This document shows positions 21,993 through 34,098 of a DNA stretch of 64,000 bases, piece by piece. Under the pieces are notes generated by a model. The model had not been told where the DNA came from and did no database searches. It was given only the letters and a program-made list of their open reading frames with translations. This DNA is from Cryptosporidium bovis (taxonomy: Eukaryota; Apicomplexa; Conoidasida; Eucoccidiorida; Cryptosporidiidae), in the NCBI GenBank assembly GCA_009768925.2, contig VHIT02000021.1:62001-126000 (forward strand), in the 5' to 3' direction. Within the stretch, counting starts at the first letter, position 1; each line of letters begins with the position of its first letter. Position numbers and translations under genes: made by a program.

Positions 21993-22248
21993 TAATAGTT
22001 AAGTTACAGATAGCACTATTTACTTTTAACTATTCATTTTGGTGTGTATACTTATAGTATTTATGTTATTAAATGTATTGTTAATAATAATATTACAGTT
22101 GTCAAAAACTTAGGTAGCGTTTTGAGAAAGAAAAAAAATTGATTTGCTTACTATTGTATTAATAAAAATAAATCATTGGAAAAGCAGAATGAAATGAAAT
22201 TAATAATAAAAAATTATAGTTCTAAAAAATCAAAATATAAAATAAGAA

Positions 22249-25200
22249 CTAGTTAATTTTCTCCGAGGGAAATATTGGAATCCTGTCGTCATGAACCAAT
22301 TCATCTAAATGTTTAATATGCTTATAGCCATTTGGAATTGTATTTAGACCATATTTGGCTTCTTTTGACAAATTAGAGTCATTCAGGTCTGAATGTTTGT
22401 TTTCACCATTATGACGAAATACAATGTTATTCTCATCAATTTCTTTTGACTGAACTTGAATTAATACAAATATAGAATTATTTTTTAATAGGAAATCAAT
22501 TGTATCCAAAAATTCACGTTTGTCTAAGTTTTTTAGTTCAGTTAAAGTATAATTTGAATATTTTAAATTGTAAATATGGGAATCAAATTCAGAATTAATG
22601 TCATGATTGGATAGTGAATATGACAATTTATTTTCAGTTAAATTTTTTGAATATTCAAATAAATTATTCAATTCACTTTCGTTTTTTTTAAGAAGATCAT
22701 AGTAATTGTCTGTAAAGTTAGAAATCAAGACTCCAAGCTCATTTGCAGAATAATCATTAGATTCAAGTTGTATTCTCCATTTATAATAACTATTAAGATC
22801 ATTTATTGATGTTTTAATAGACAAACTCTGTTTTGAAAATAAATAAAATTTTTTTAGAAATAGTAAATTGTAGACTACATCATTTAAATATAAAGCTGCT
22901 GCGTACTTGTCACCAATTACAAAACCAAATCCGGCATCTTTATAGAATATAACATCCAAAAGTGCTATGTTAGGTCCAAATTTATCTGAAGTAATTCTAA
23001 AAAACTTAATATAATCCTCTTTTATACTATTCTTATCTCTTATCTTATTATACTCCTCATTCATAATAATATAAAGTTTTTCAATTTGAATAGAGTTTAA
23101 ACTTGGTAATTTTTTATTTATTAAAAGAGCAGGTCTAATATAATGATAAAAAAACTTTCTCTGGTGGAATTTTCTTAAATCTTTTACATAAAATGTTTTG
23201 TTAATGGAACTATCACAGAGTTCTTTTGTTGTAGTTAAATTTAATTGATTAATAAAACTTAAAATAGATTTTTCAAGATCACCTCTATCTAAATTTCCAA
23301 CAAAGAGACCTTCGAGACAGAAGTTATGTTTTAGACTATTAAAATTGTTCATGAATTTTTGATAACTTAGCATTTCCAGTTGTGAAAATACCCTTACATT
23401 AGTTGGAAAATTAGGAATATAAATTCTAGATGAAAGCTCATTTGCTTTAGAATAAGAAGTGAATGAATATTTTTTATTAAGCAATATGTCATATAATTCA
23501 TTTTTAGCATTGAAGAAGTTTTTTTCTGAAAGAAGCCTTTTTGAAGTTATTTTAGAAGATATGTCATTCAATGTAGGCTCTAAGCTCCCAGAATAACCAT
23601 TCATCATTATACTTAACACAAATGAATTTGAATTAAAAAGTGATGAATCTGTATTTATTATAGGATGTATATTCATTTTTGCATCATTATATAATGAAAA
23701 ATCCAATGTATTTGTAAAACATGTCATAACTATAAGTCCAGTGATTAAATTTGTGAGAGAGTATGAGTCAGTAAAATAATCAGAAAAATAATTTAGAGAT
23801 AATATTCCTTTGAAATAAGGTTGTCTCATGTTATTTTTTGCCTTATACCAAATTTTCACATTTTTACTAATGTTTAGTAAAGGGTTGTTATAATCTTGGG
23901 TTATCACCCCATATAAATTTGTGATTAACGAAGAAAAAAAACTACCAACAGTTGAAAATATATGGTTTCTTGTATTGTGATTTTGTTCATATAATGTTCC
24001 AAAATTTAGACTTTTTTTTGTGCTCAATATCAAATTATTTATTTCTAAATATGGCTTTGAAATATTGTTATTTTCTAGCGGAAAATCTATCAAATCAAAA
24101 TTATTAGGTGTTATTTCATTTATAAATGGTTCTAACAATCCTTTAGTCTCCCACAAAATCCTTTTTTTTTCTGAACAATCAATTTTAGCTAAAATATCTT
24201 CCTTTAATTCATACACAGCATATTTTAGTTTGAAATAGGGTTCTATTTCTATTTTTTCTTTATTTAAACAAAAATAGTATTTATCAGCATAGTAATAATC
24301 AACGTTAACTTCATTTAATGAAAAAATACTTTTATAGTAAGATCCAAAATTCGAAAAAATAACTAAATTATCACCATTTAACTCTTTAATTCTCTTATTG
24401 AACAATTCTATTGAGTTACCTGTATCTGTACAGTATCTCTTTAGTTTATGCCATACTCCATATTTTGAAATTGAATCTATTCTTTTCGAAAGCTCTAAGC
24501 TAAAATTACTGTAGTCATAGTTCATGTAATTTGATATACAACTATTGATTAAAAAATTATAATATTTCTCATTTACTCCATTATTTGAAAGTAATAATAT
24601 GGAATTTGATACTAACTCGTAAAGTTCATTCAAGTCTACTTTATTGCCATCTAAGAATACATCTAACCAAACCAATGAAATACCTTCTAAATAATAATCA
24701 ACATAGCATTCCAATTTCAAAGGAGATATTCCACTCTTTAGTGTACCCTTAAAATCACCACAAAAAAAATGTTTAATTAGATATTCAAATAACGGATTCT
24801 CTTTTGAATATTTGGAATGTAGATCATTACCAAAATTCAATACAAAAACGAATGATATATTATCATCCATTCTAACATACTGTATTAACTTTTTTTTTAA
24901 TTGATCTACGTTTTTCTTCATTATTAACCCACTTCTAGAATCGAATGGTTCTAATTTCAATGTATTAGAATACAAGATTTTAAGTGTTGAAAAATGATTT
25001 TCAACAAATCTAGACATATTATCCAATGATAGTGTCGAATTTATTACTATTTTAATTATATTTGGACTGTAATAATTGCTTTTAAAATAATAAATTTTTT
25101 TAAGTAAAAAATCAATATTTGTGCTATCATCTACAACCATCGATCTACCTAAATTAAGCTCAAGTATTGAATCAATTATAAATCTTCTCCTGGTTAGATC

Positions 25201-25644
25201 CAACATTAATTCATTTTCATATTCCTTTTTTAGTACTTGTATACAGTTGATAACCTCATTTTTTTTATATACTTTCCTGTCGATTATTTCGCGAATTAAA
25301 GGCAAATAAACATCCAAACAGTCTGAAGAGAAAACGCCTGATAGTTCAATAGTTGTCTCAGTTGATTTTGGTAACCAGTAATACATCCTACATTCTTCTC
25401 TTCCATCTATTTGGTCAGTAACTTTGTAACTATTACCATTCTCATCCTCTAAATACTGTGATAAACAGCTCAATAACTTGGTAAATCCAAAAGTGTTTTT
25501 TATCTCATCATTCGAACCTATTTCTATACCCAGGCTTAATTCTGAATTTACCAGATCTGAACTAGATATTAAAACAACCTCCAGTAAATTATCTAATTTA
25601 TAATGCCGAACTAAATTTGAGGGAAAACTATCCTCTTCGACCAT
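22249..25644 (-). CDS. M16 insulinase-like protein lacking the zinc-binding motif
   Basis: 1131 aa, single exon. The N-terminal strand SLGIEIGSNDEIKNTFGFTKL aligns with the insulin-degrading enzyme segment that precedes HxxEH, but here GFTKLLSCLSQYL has neither His nor Glu. Downstream M16 features remain: a domain-2-like region, the linker KIWYKAKNNMRQPYFKGIL (compare IDE LWFKQDDKFFLPKACLN), and late-domain helices with GFVIGDKYAAALYLNDVVYN. The four-domain length equals that of IDE (about 1020 aa) plus a Lys/Asp-rich tail. It is most likely a non-catalytic clamshell that binds peptides or partners an active member. Cryptosporidium is known for a large M16 (INS) family. No signal peptide is seen. 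Convergent with the helicase gene, 256 bp apart. Confidence 0.8.
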   Translation of the reverse strand: MVEEDSFPSNLVRHYKLDNLLEVVLISSSDLVNSELSLGIEIGSNDEIKNTFGFTKLLSCLSQYLEDENGNSYKVTDQIDGREECRMYYWLPKSTETTIELSGVFSSDCLDVYLPLIREIIDRKVYKKNEVINCIQVLKKEYENELMLDLTRRRFIIDSILELNLGRSMVVDDSTNIDFLLKKIYYFKSNYYSPNIIKIVINSTLSLDNMSRFVENHFSTLKILYSNTLKLEPFDSRSGLIMKKNVDQLKKKLIQYVRMDDNISFVFVLNFGNDLHSKYSKENPLFEYLIKHFFCGDFKGTLKSGISPLKLECYVDYYLEGISLVWLDVFLDGNKVDLNELYELVSNSILLLSNNGVNEKYYNFLINSCISNYMNYDYSNFSLELSKRIDSISKYGVWHKLKRYCTDTGNSIELFNKRIKELNGDNLVIFSNFGSYYKSIFSLNEVNVDYYYADKYYFCLNKEKIEIEPYFKLKYAVYELKEDILAKIDCSEKKRILWETKGLLEPFINEITPNNFDLIDFPLENNNISKPYLEINNLILSTKKSLNFGTLYEQNHNTRNHIFSTVGSFFSSLITNLYGVITQDYNNPLLNISKNVKIWYKAKNNMRQPYFKGILSLNYFSDYFTDSYSLTNLITGLIVMTCFTNTLDFSLYNDAKMNIHPIINTDSSLFNSNSFVLSIMMNGYSGSLEPTLNDISSKITSKRLLSEKNFFNAKNELYDILLNKKYSFTSYSKANELSSRIYIPNFPTNVRVFSQLEMLSYQKFMNNFNSLKHNFCLEGLFVGNLDRGDLEKSILSFINQLNLTTTKELCDSSINKTFYVKDLRKFHQRKFFYHYIRPALLINKKLPSLNSIQIEKLYIIMNEEYNKIRDKNSIKEDYIKFFRITSDKFGPNIALLDVIFYKDAGFGFVIGDKYAAALYLNDVVYNLLFLKKFYLFSKQSLSIKTSINDLNSYYKWRIQLESNDYSANELGVLISNFTDNYYDLLKKNESELNNLFEYSKNLTENKLSYSLSNHDINSEFDSHIYNLKYSNYTLTELKNLDKREFLDTIDFLLKNNSIFVLIQVQSKEIDENNIVFRHNGENKHSDLNDSNLSKEAKYGLNTIPNGYKHIKHLDELVHDDRIPIFPSEKIN

Positions 25645-25780
25645 TTTTATTATAAATATTAGTATATATTATCTTGTTCATTTATTTCACTTTCATTGTT
25701 TTCTTAATAACTATTTTTTTGAACTACTCCTTTTCATGACCTTTTTGACTTAAACTTTGCAACAAGAATAACTATAAAAG

Positions 25781-25790
25781 ACCCGCCAAA
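25781..25790. promoter_or_regulatory. E2F-like ACCCGCCAAA upstream of the M16 gene
   Basis: The site is 137 bp upstream of the minus-strand M16 start. Its complement TTTGGCGGGT fits the classical E2F consensus TTTSGCGS. It is the only G+C-rich word in the 508-bp gap 25645-26152, which otherwise holds nothing I recognise. Confidence 0.5.
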
Positions 25791-26152
25791 GTATTTATAC
25801 TTTAATAAAAGTAATTTCATTATTTGTCAAAATTAAATATACACTTAAAAAGTATGACCTGAAACAAAAAGAGATATTATAATTACTGTATATACACACA
25901 TTTAAATGATTTCATTAAATTTAATTATTTTAATAATTAAAACTAAATATTTTTTTTTATCAACTGACAAAACCCGTTACACTATAACTATTTTAGCTCA
26001 AGTTATTAGTGAATTAGTAGTTACACTTTTTATTAATATTTTTTTATTCTACTTCAACTTATTATCACCTGTTAATTTTTATTCTTTTTACTTTATTCTA
26101 TAAATTAAATTTATTATAAACATCTATATTATATAGTATCTAAATTGATTTA

Positions 26153-27636
26153 TCAAAACCACATTTTTATTTGAAGTGGATCATTTTTACCTATGCACTC
26201 CATTCTTAATATTCCATATTTATCTAATGCTTTTTTTAACTCAATTAATATTCAAATGTCGATGAAAAATGTACTTACTTGGGTCACGTTGATTTGAATA
26301 TACAAGTTTATTATTAATTAATCCAATTGAGGTTGTCTTGGAATGTGAAGTACTCATTATTTTACATAGTTGTTTAGATAATTTTATTACTTGCTGGTCA
26401 CTTTGCTCCCTTTTATAATATTGATTAACAGATCTAACTAGTCTATTTATATCATATGCTGATATTACATGTGAATAAATTTCAGTTCTTTTACATGATA
26501 AAATTAGTAAAATAAACCCAAATTTAACAATTTGTTTAATGTGTATATTTGATTTCATTATCTCCAATATTTTACGAATAATGTTTGGGTCGTTGAATGT
26601 AAATTCATCCAAAGTTATTAATATGGCAGTAAATAATGCCAATATATTTTCAACCAAAAATTTATCAAAACAGTTATCTAACTTTGATATAGCTAAATTA
26701 AATAGTCCCATGTTCATAAATTCAATGCAAGCATTTCTATTTGAACCTACTAAAAATCTTAAAGCTGCAAATCCCCAACCTTGTACATTTTCATTTAGAT
26801 TTTTTTCGGATAAAAAATACATAATCTTTTTTCCAATATTGGAATCGACCCATATCTAATAAATTGTGAAGTAAGTGTTTTGCATTTTTTTCGTTATAGT
26901 TAACATAGTTTAAGCACACATTATGAATATTATTACTTTAGTATTAACTTACCTCTGATACAAGTTGAGAATCTGATGAAGAGAGAAAAATAAGCCTAAA
27001 TAGTGCTAACAAAATTGAATTTCTAGCAGATTCACTCCAGCTTTCCTTTTCAATTTTAGTAAATAGTTCTAATACCTGAGGTATTATCTATTTTTTTATT
27101 AAAAAAGTTCAAAACTATTTTTTTTAACGAAAAAAACTTACAGTTGATATAATATTTTCAGATACACCATCATTGAATAGTAGGTGTATTAATATTAATA
27201 TGCATAGTAGAAGTATCTCTGGTGATTTTTTGTGGTACTTGACTGTATTACAAAGTATTTCAGTTGCTCCTGATTCATACATATGCTTCCTGAGTATTAT
27301 TTTCCCATCATATGGATTCAGTAACTCCATTATTTCTATTAATTGTGTTAAAATAAAAACTGTATCTGATTCAGAACGAAGTTGTCTTAACATTGATATT
27401 AGCCATATTGCATGCAACTCCTTTATTTGTGGAATGTGAAACTCCCACGATGATTTTGGTTCGTTGTATTTTTCTATTAATATATTCTTCTCCAACATCT
27501 CAGAATATACTAATATTTGATTCATATATGAATCGCATTTAAGCAATTTTTTCGAAAAAATTTTGACATTTTTATCCAAAATATTCACCCTTTTTCTAAA
27601 TAATACATTCACATCTTTTGATAAACAACATCCCAT
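26153..27636 (-). CDS. Putatively myristoylated and palmitoylated helical (armadillo-like) repeat protein, four exons
   Basis: Built from splice signals: exon 1 27142-27636, exon 2 26953-27087, exon 3 26279-26855, exon 4 26153-26229. Introns are 54, 97 and 49 bp, all GTAAG...AG. Phase is kept throughout, giving 427 aa. The protein starts MGCCLSKD: Gly2 with Ser6 fits N-myristoylation, and Cys3/Cys4 fit palmitoylation, as in dually acylated apicomplexan membrane proteins. The rest is a series of amphipathic helix pairs (LLLCILILIHLLF, NSILLALFRLIFL, VENILALFTAILITLDEF, IVKFGFILLILSC), which suggests an ARM/HEAT-type solenoid. It is not obviously the rhoptry protein ARO. Likely a peripheral membrane scaffold; partner unknown. 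Exon 4 is the least certain: reading through intron 3 would end the protein sooner at HRHLNIN. Confidence 0.78.
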
Positions 27637-27830
27637 TATATATTTTTATATTATATGCTTTAAAACTTCATAGTAAGATTTAATGTCAGTACTACATTCT
27701 CATATGTGCATCAAAGTAATATTTTTTAACTATTATATACATATATTTATATATATATTTTTTTAATGACTAGTTTTAACTTTTAAAACCGTCTTCTTTG
27801 ACATTTTCTAGCCACATGTAAACAAGTATT

Positions 27831-27838
27831 TTGGCGCT
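27831..27838. promoter_or_regulatory. E2F-like TTGGCGCT in a divergent gap
   Basis: The site lies 195 bp upstream of the myristoylated repeat protein (start 27636, minus) in the 771-bp gap 27637-28407. Its full context TTTTGGCGCTA fits TTTSGCGC. Confidence 0.5.
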
Positions 27839-28054
27839 ACATGACGCAATCCATTTATATTAAAATTTAATTATTCTACTTGAAACAAAATTATACCTGC
27901 AAAAATACATAGTATTACTCATAATAACAATAAAATTTAGAAAATAGTATGTAAATGTGTTTGTACGCTTTAGATAAACAGCCATTTACATATTTTGATT
28001 ATTTTTTAGTTATTACAGTGAGAATATAATCAAAACACAGTGACATAATGATAA

Positions 28055-28062
28055 AGGCGCGC
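28055..28062. promoter_or_regulatory. E2F-like AGGCGCGC in the same divergent gap
   Basis: A second G+C-rich word, nearer the secreted orphan that starts at 28408 (346 bp away). The rest of the gap is A+T-rich with no visible gene. Confidence 0.4.
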
Positions 28063-28407
28063 ATCTATTTTGATAATTCTAACTATATTTGCAACTTGGT
28101 ATACTTGATAAATTCAGATATAAATTCAAGAAAAAGTGAAACTCAATTTTTATTAGGGAGTATAGTATTAATAGCGATTTAATTCCATCATTTATGACTT
28201 TTTTCTTCGATTTTAAACATATTAAAAAATAGGCAATATATTGATAAATTTATAATCGTGAAAATGTAAAAATAAGTCTGATGTTTTATTTTAAATATGA
28301 AAGAAACTAATTTGATTATACATATAATTTTGGCAGTATAAGAACATATTTTTTAAGCTATTCTCTGAATAAATAGATATTTATTTGATATATTTTATAA
28401 ATTATTA

Positions 28408-29307
28408 ATGAAGCTATTTACTACTTTTGCATTAATATATATTATTAATTTTAGGTTTTATAATTTGAGGAGTATTATAATCGGAGGAATATCATTATTA
28501 AAAGTGGAAAATATTGATAGCCTTGATAGCCTTGATAACCTTGGGGGATTTGATATAGTTAATGCAGAACAAACTCAACCAACTATAGACGATTATTTGC
28601 TCCACACTGAATTTGATAGGCACGTTTTAACTCCAATAGATGGAACAGAGTATGATATTATTGAACCTCTGTTATTTATCCCACTTGAAAGTATTGAATC
28701 ACATAAACTTAATTTAAATGCTTTAACTGAAAAATATAAGGAAGATAGAATAGAACATTCATTTGAAGAAATTTTATTTAATAAACATAAGTGTATGCTT
28801 GTTGTCAAGTTTGAGATTGAATTTTTGGAGAATCCACTATTACATAAATCTGGTATTATTAACTATGTTAAAGACATTGAAATTAGTGGGACAGGGGAAA
28901 CAAAAATAATAGAACCAAATGTTCTAGAAGGTAAATACGATGTAATTAAACACGAGGCAAAGACAAAAAAACTTAAAAAGGTTGTTTCATTCTTAAATAA
29001 GTTATTTGAAATTTGTAATTTAATTACAAATCAAGAAAGATTGGATGAGTTTAAAAAAACAATTGATTACGTGATATTCAAAACAGAAAATGCAATAGAA
29101 ATTCTTGAAAGAAAGAAATTGGATTTTGAAAAACAGAAAAATAACCATGAGGAAGGGGCTTCAGCCGAGAGTGAGAAAATAAATGAGATTATGGAAAATA
29201 TAAGCATTACTGGAGGTAAAATTGAGGCTTTATCTATGTCTCTCAGGTCTTTTAGTAGAATAAAAGATTACTGGGTGCACTTGGAAAACTTACCTTCTGT
29301 AATCTAG
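28408..29307 (+). CDS. Secreted helical orphan protein
   Basis: 299 aa. The N-terminus MKLFTTFALIYIINF is hydrophobic and then reads FYNLRSIIIGGISLL, so the signal segment is long and its cleavage site unclear. An SLDSLDNLGG repeat-like stretch follows. Residues about 50-150 are mixed, with one Cys (NKHKCMLVVKFEIEFL). The C-terminal half is strongly helical and charged (KKVVSFLNKLFEICNLI, AIEILERKKLDFEKQK), probably a short coiled coil. No domain recognised. Signal peptide plus helical body is shared with the orphan at 58946-59695, but I see no clear sequence identity between them. Likely a lineage-specific secretory or organelle protein. Confidence 0.7.
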   Translation: MKLFTTFALIYIINFRFYNLRSIIIGGISLLKVENIDSLDSLDNLGGFDIVNAEQTQPTIDDYLLHTEFDRHVLTPIDGTEYDIIEPLLFIPLESIESHKLNLNALTEKYKEDRIEHSFEEILFNKHKCMLVVKFEIEFLENPLLHKSGIINYVKDIEISGTGETKIIEPNVLEGKYDVIKHEAKTKKLKKVVSFLNKLFEICNLITNQERLDEFKKTIDYVIFKTENAIEILERKKLDFEKQKNNHEEGASAESEKINEIMENISITGGKIEALSMSLRSFSRIKDYWVHLENLPSVI

Positions 29308-29573
29308 CCTTCCATCATTTATTCATAATGTTTTGACTTATAACCAACATGCTTCTAAGAAAAAAAAATCAATTGCACATTTTTTTTTAAATACAAATTA
29401 AACATTGTGCAACTATGTATGTAGTCACTTAAGTTAAATTTAAATGTAGAATAAAAGAACATTATACGCACTAATTTATTATGATTTGCACAAATTTGTC
29501 CTCTAACTGCATTGTATTTGCTTATTTTTATTTATTAATCTTGATACTTACTATTTTTTGAAATTTGCCGCCA

Positions 29574-29584
29574 ATACTTCAGTT
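29574..29584. promoter_or_regulatory. E2F-like TTTGCCGCCAA upstream of GCP4
   Basis: The site is about 370 bp upstream of the GCP4 ATG, in the 644-bp gap 29308-29951. A G-run (AGGGGGAAAAAGG) near 29780 and AGGGGACAG near 29895 are the only other G-rich words. No gene is visible in the gap. Confidence 0.45.
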
Positions 29585-29951
29585 GGTATAGTTACATGAG
29601 GGCTTTGTTGTCAATAGCAAAATGCAAGCAAACAAAAAGAAAATATCGAAATAACTTTAAATAATAGGTTTTTTAACATTTTTAATAATAACCCATTGAA
29701 TTGATGTAATTTATTTAATTATTTTGACTTGCACTCTATTTTTGTGTTCGTGCTCAACTATTGAGAATTGTTGGTATTAAGGGGGAAAAAGGAGTAAAAA
29801 AAATCAATTAAAATGGTATTGGTATAGATAATTTACTGAATAAGTATAATTAATTTCAATATTTAAATTATTTTTAAATATATATGTAGCTTAAAGGGGA
29901 CAGATAGTAGTATAAATATTAGTGGTAGGTAATTCAGAGTGAAAAGACAAA

Positions 29952-32900
29952 ATGTTGGACGATATTTTATTATCTTTATCAGGATATGTTGGAGAAAGTA
30001 TTGAAATTGAACCTGAGTTATTCAAGAGTGATTCAATATCTTTATATAGCTATAAGTACCGTCTAAAGTTAAAATCACAATTGGAAGAATATCTTTCTTT
30101 AACTGAAAGAGGTTTAGTATCGCAAATACTGCAGGTTTCAAGTAATGTATATTCAATAAATGAATTTATAAACAATGTTCAAAGTTTAATTTATTTTAGA
30201 GATGAATTTTCAATTGGAGATAAATTTGATAGTAAAAATTTAACTTCAGTCAAGGAGATAAAAAAAAGACTGTTAAGGATAAATCCTGTTGGATTTTATA
30301 TAAATGCTATTTCAAATTGTCTTCAGGAATACATGATAAAGTATCTTGAAAAAATAAGTCAATTGGAGAGAGAAATTTTTGAGAACCCAGGCTTACCATT
30401 AACTTATATTTTAGCATTCACATCGAAGCCTGGGAGGGTATTGAATGTAATGATGGAGTTTATTGATAAGTGGTATTCACTTTCATTAAGTGTCCGTAAT
30501 GACTCAACTAGTAGATTTTCATTTTCGAATATGTTCATATTAATGGAAAAAAATGATAATATTTGCGATATTTATATTAGCGTACCATGCGGCTATATTT
30601 TGGATTATTTTTACATTGGAATAAACTCTGGTGATCCATTAAAAGAGGCAGTGTATAGAAATTTATTATTAGTTTGTAACAGGGTATTAAGTTATCAAAT
30701 AATTAACTGGATTATGATTGGAAGACTAGTAGATCCTTTCGAGGAATTTATAGTAGGAAGGTTCTCGGTTGCAATTGATTCATCTAAATTTTATAAACCT
30801 GAAATTAGTTCAAATAATAGTTTTATTCCAATTGATAGGTAGGTTTTTTATAATTTAAAATAATACTTTAAATTATATAATAAAATTGCAATAATATATT
30901 AATTTAATAATCTAGCTGTTTTGAAGCGTATATAGATGAAAATATTCTTGAATTACATGATTCAGAAGAGTCTATTCACTGTTTTATATTCGAATGGGAA
31001 GGTCTTTTTTATACAAGATATGAATCTTTTACTCAAAAATACTTGCTTCCTAAACTTTTATATACTATATTCAGTGCTGGAAAAACAGTAAGTTAGATAA
31101 AATACCGAGTTTTAAACTGACAATTTAACTATCAAATTAATTTTTCACTATAGTTAAGAATAATCAAGAGATTTGGATATAAAGATAAGAAATTTGAAAG
31201 TAAACTTGAATATTACTTGGAGAAATTTAATCAATTGTTTGATTCATCTTTCCCGTATATTCAAACTCCTCTAGAGGAATTAGTTAATGAATATAGAAAG
31301 TATTTGTCATTAATAATGTTTGAAACATTGAAAAATAACAATAATAATATCACTTCAATCTTTAAATTAATAAGAGAATTGTATCTATTGGGTAATGGAG
31401 ATTTGTTTTCTCAATTTGATAATAATATATTCAAATTTTCAATAAATTCAGAAAAAAATAATGTTAATATTTCTGAACAATTTGAATACGTTAAATCAAT
31501 TTGGAATGACTTGATTGTTTTCAATGATAAACTTGGAAAAACAAAAAATCAAAATACTATGAAAGGCATTCTTGAAATTAAGCTTAATTTTTGTTCAGAT
31601 ACTTTTGATCTTTTCAATTTTGGAATAGATGAGGAGGACCTTGTAGTTACATTTAATTGTGATATTAATAGCGAGTTATTTACTTTAAAATTGAATGATA
31701 AGAATGATTGTGACACAATTTACAATAATCATGAGAGTGTAATTAACGACAAAAATAAAGATATTGACTTTGAAACTGATATAAATAATGATGGTCTTGG
31801 AATAGTATCATATTGTAGGACTAAATGGCCAATTCGAATAATTGATGGTTTTAATCATGTTATTGAGTGCATCAGCTCTCCCAATGTAGTATCTTCATTA
31901 TTACTTACAGCAAGCGAAAACGGAATTCCATTTAAAATAAATGGATATAATACAAATAAACACTATTTGGAAACAGAAAATAATCGAGAATTTATAAGAT
32001 TTATGTGGTTCATCGATATTAAGAATGATAATTCCATTGAATTTAATATTAAAGTATATTGGCATACAACCAATTTAAAGCCACTATTAAATACAGACAA
32101 AAATTACTCACTTTTGAAAACAAATATAATTAAATTAGTAAACATTGAAGATAATAATAGTATGAGTAATTTATTTTCTTATAGAATTCGTATTTTATTT
32201 AAACAATCAAATATATCATTTTATTTGGAACCTTATAAATATACTAGTATTAATACCATTTCAATTTTACACAAGCCAACACAAATACTGAATATAAAAC
32301 ACATAAATTTAGATATTTGTCTACCATTAATATCTTCATCATGCTACTTTTATTTAATTAGGCACAGTTCTATTAAAAAACAAAATGAAAGATTGCTTAA
32401 ACTACTTATTACAAAATGGTGCCATATAAGTGCAACGGGAAATGTTGATGTCGTTTCTCAATTTTATTATTCAAGCAACAATTCTTCCATAAGTTATTTA
32501 GATTTTTCTTCATCTTTTTCCAAAGATAATAACAGTAATAATTACTATAATATTTTGGTAAATAAACATTTAAATAAATTTATTTCTGGGATTCATTTTA
32601 ACAATCATATATTCAGACTGAGACTTGTTGAGAAATTAAGTTGGCCATTCCCATTGATATTTACAAAAAAAAATATGGAGCATTATTACAATTTATTTGA
32701 TTTTTACTGGTTGTTTTTTAAAACATATAATGGGTTAGAAAGGCTTTGGACCGAAATGTTCAATATTAGATATGGATATAGAAGAAACACCTACTGTTTA
32801 TTTTTGAGGGAATACTATGTTAATAATTTTTGGAACTATATATCCTATTGTAGATGGGTACTTCAGATAACAATAGGTGAATTTTATTCATTTTTACAAG

Positions 32901-33742
32901 ATTTCGCAATTAATGAGAGTTACAGTATTTTTTTTGAGAATATAGGTAATGAAGGGGATTTTGAAAATATATTATTAAGACATTCTGAGCTTATTCAAAA
33001 TCTTGTCTTAAAATCAGGATTTCTTCTTTCATCTATTTTAAATCCTTTAACTACAATATTTATATTAACAAACGAATGGACTTATTCAGTTTACAGTGAA
33101 ATATCAAGATGGAATGATATTTCTGATAAAAATGATACTTACAAAGAAAGGAATTACTCTTTACTGTCAAGTAATAATATCAATATATTGGATGATTATC
33201 CATGGAATAATTACGAGTGGAAGAACTTAACTGAAATTACAGTTAAATTTATGAAAAATTTTATATTATTGTGGGATAACCTTTGTAGTGAAATGTCTAT
33301 AATTTCAAATAATATCCAGTATCAACACTTTTCTTATCTCTTATCAATTTTTAATAATAATAGGTGGAATATTGATATTCCAGAAATTAATAATGTTAAT
33401 ATTGAGTTAAATGACAAAAATCTATATTATGCTGATAGTTATTCCTCTTCAGAAAATGATCAAGTTGAAGGTAAATACACTATTAACTCCTTTTATGATT
33501 CAAATACAGAAGACGATGATTTTGATTATATTAATTATTACGACGAAGATAATTTTGAATATGAAAAAGAACAGGATAGTGATTTATACGAAATTAGAAA
33601 CAATGATTTATTTATTGATGACAGTGTCAAGACATTAAATTATTCGATTAAACAAAAATACATTACGGTTAATGAAAATGAGTATTTCGGAAATTCTAAC
33701 TGTAAATATGAAAGTAAAGAATATATTAGTGGTGAATTCTGA
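29952..33742 (+). CDS. GCP4: Gamma-tubulin complex component 4, three exons
   Basis: Exons 29952-30838, 30916-31087, 31154-33742; introns of 77 and 66 bp (GTAGGT...CTAG, GTAAGT...ATAG). The joined phase is continuous, 1215 aa. The start MLDDILLSLSGYVGES matches human GCP4 MIHELLLALSGYPGS. GRIP1 helices follow. Exon 2 carries FEWEGLFYTRYESFTQKYLL, leading into the conserved GRIP1 strand (FSAGKTLRIIKRFG). In exon 3, FKLIRELYLLGNGDLFSQF corresponds to GCP4 IKDFYLLGRGELFQAF. GRIP2 starts at KLSWPFPLIFTKKNMEHYY (GCP4 KVQWPLHILFTPAVLEKYN). GCP4 is a core subunit of the gamma-tubulin ring complex that nucleates microtubules. It is longer than the human protein (667 aa) because of Asn-rich insertions and an acidic C-terminal tail of about 100 residues. 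Confidence 0.87.
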
Positions 33743-34098
33743 CGTTGTATTAAAAAATTAGAAAGAGAATTCTTTATTTTAGAGGAAGATAATCAAAATT
33801 GTTTTATAGTTTAATAAGCATAATTATGAATTGTAAAGTTGACTGATATATATGAATGTTACACAATGTGTAAACTTTAAATCAGTTTTTTTTTTGTTTT
33901 TTGTCTTGTTTTTATTTTTTAAGTTATTTGTAATATTAATTTTTTTCCATAAAAAAACTGGTAAATTCAAAGAAAGGTAAAATGTTCTATTTTAAAATAA
34001 AGATAATATGAAAAAGATGAATACAAAAAAAACAAATTATCGATTTAAATTTATCCTTAAGAATGGTTGAATTTGTTCATTTTATGTAACGAAAAAAA

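Noticed and set aside
25906-26103. Plus-strand ORF of 65 codons upstream of the M16 gene
   Set aside because: Very hydrophobic Ile/Phe/Leu-rich translation typical of poly-T DNA, and no supporting context.
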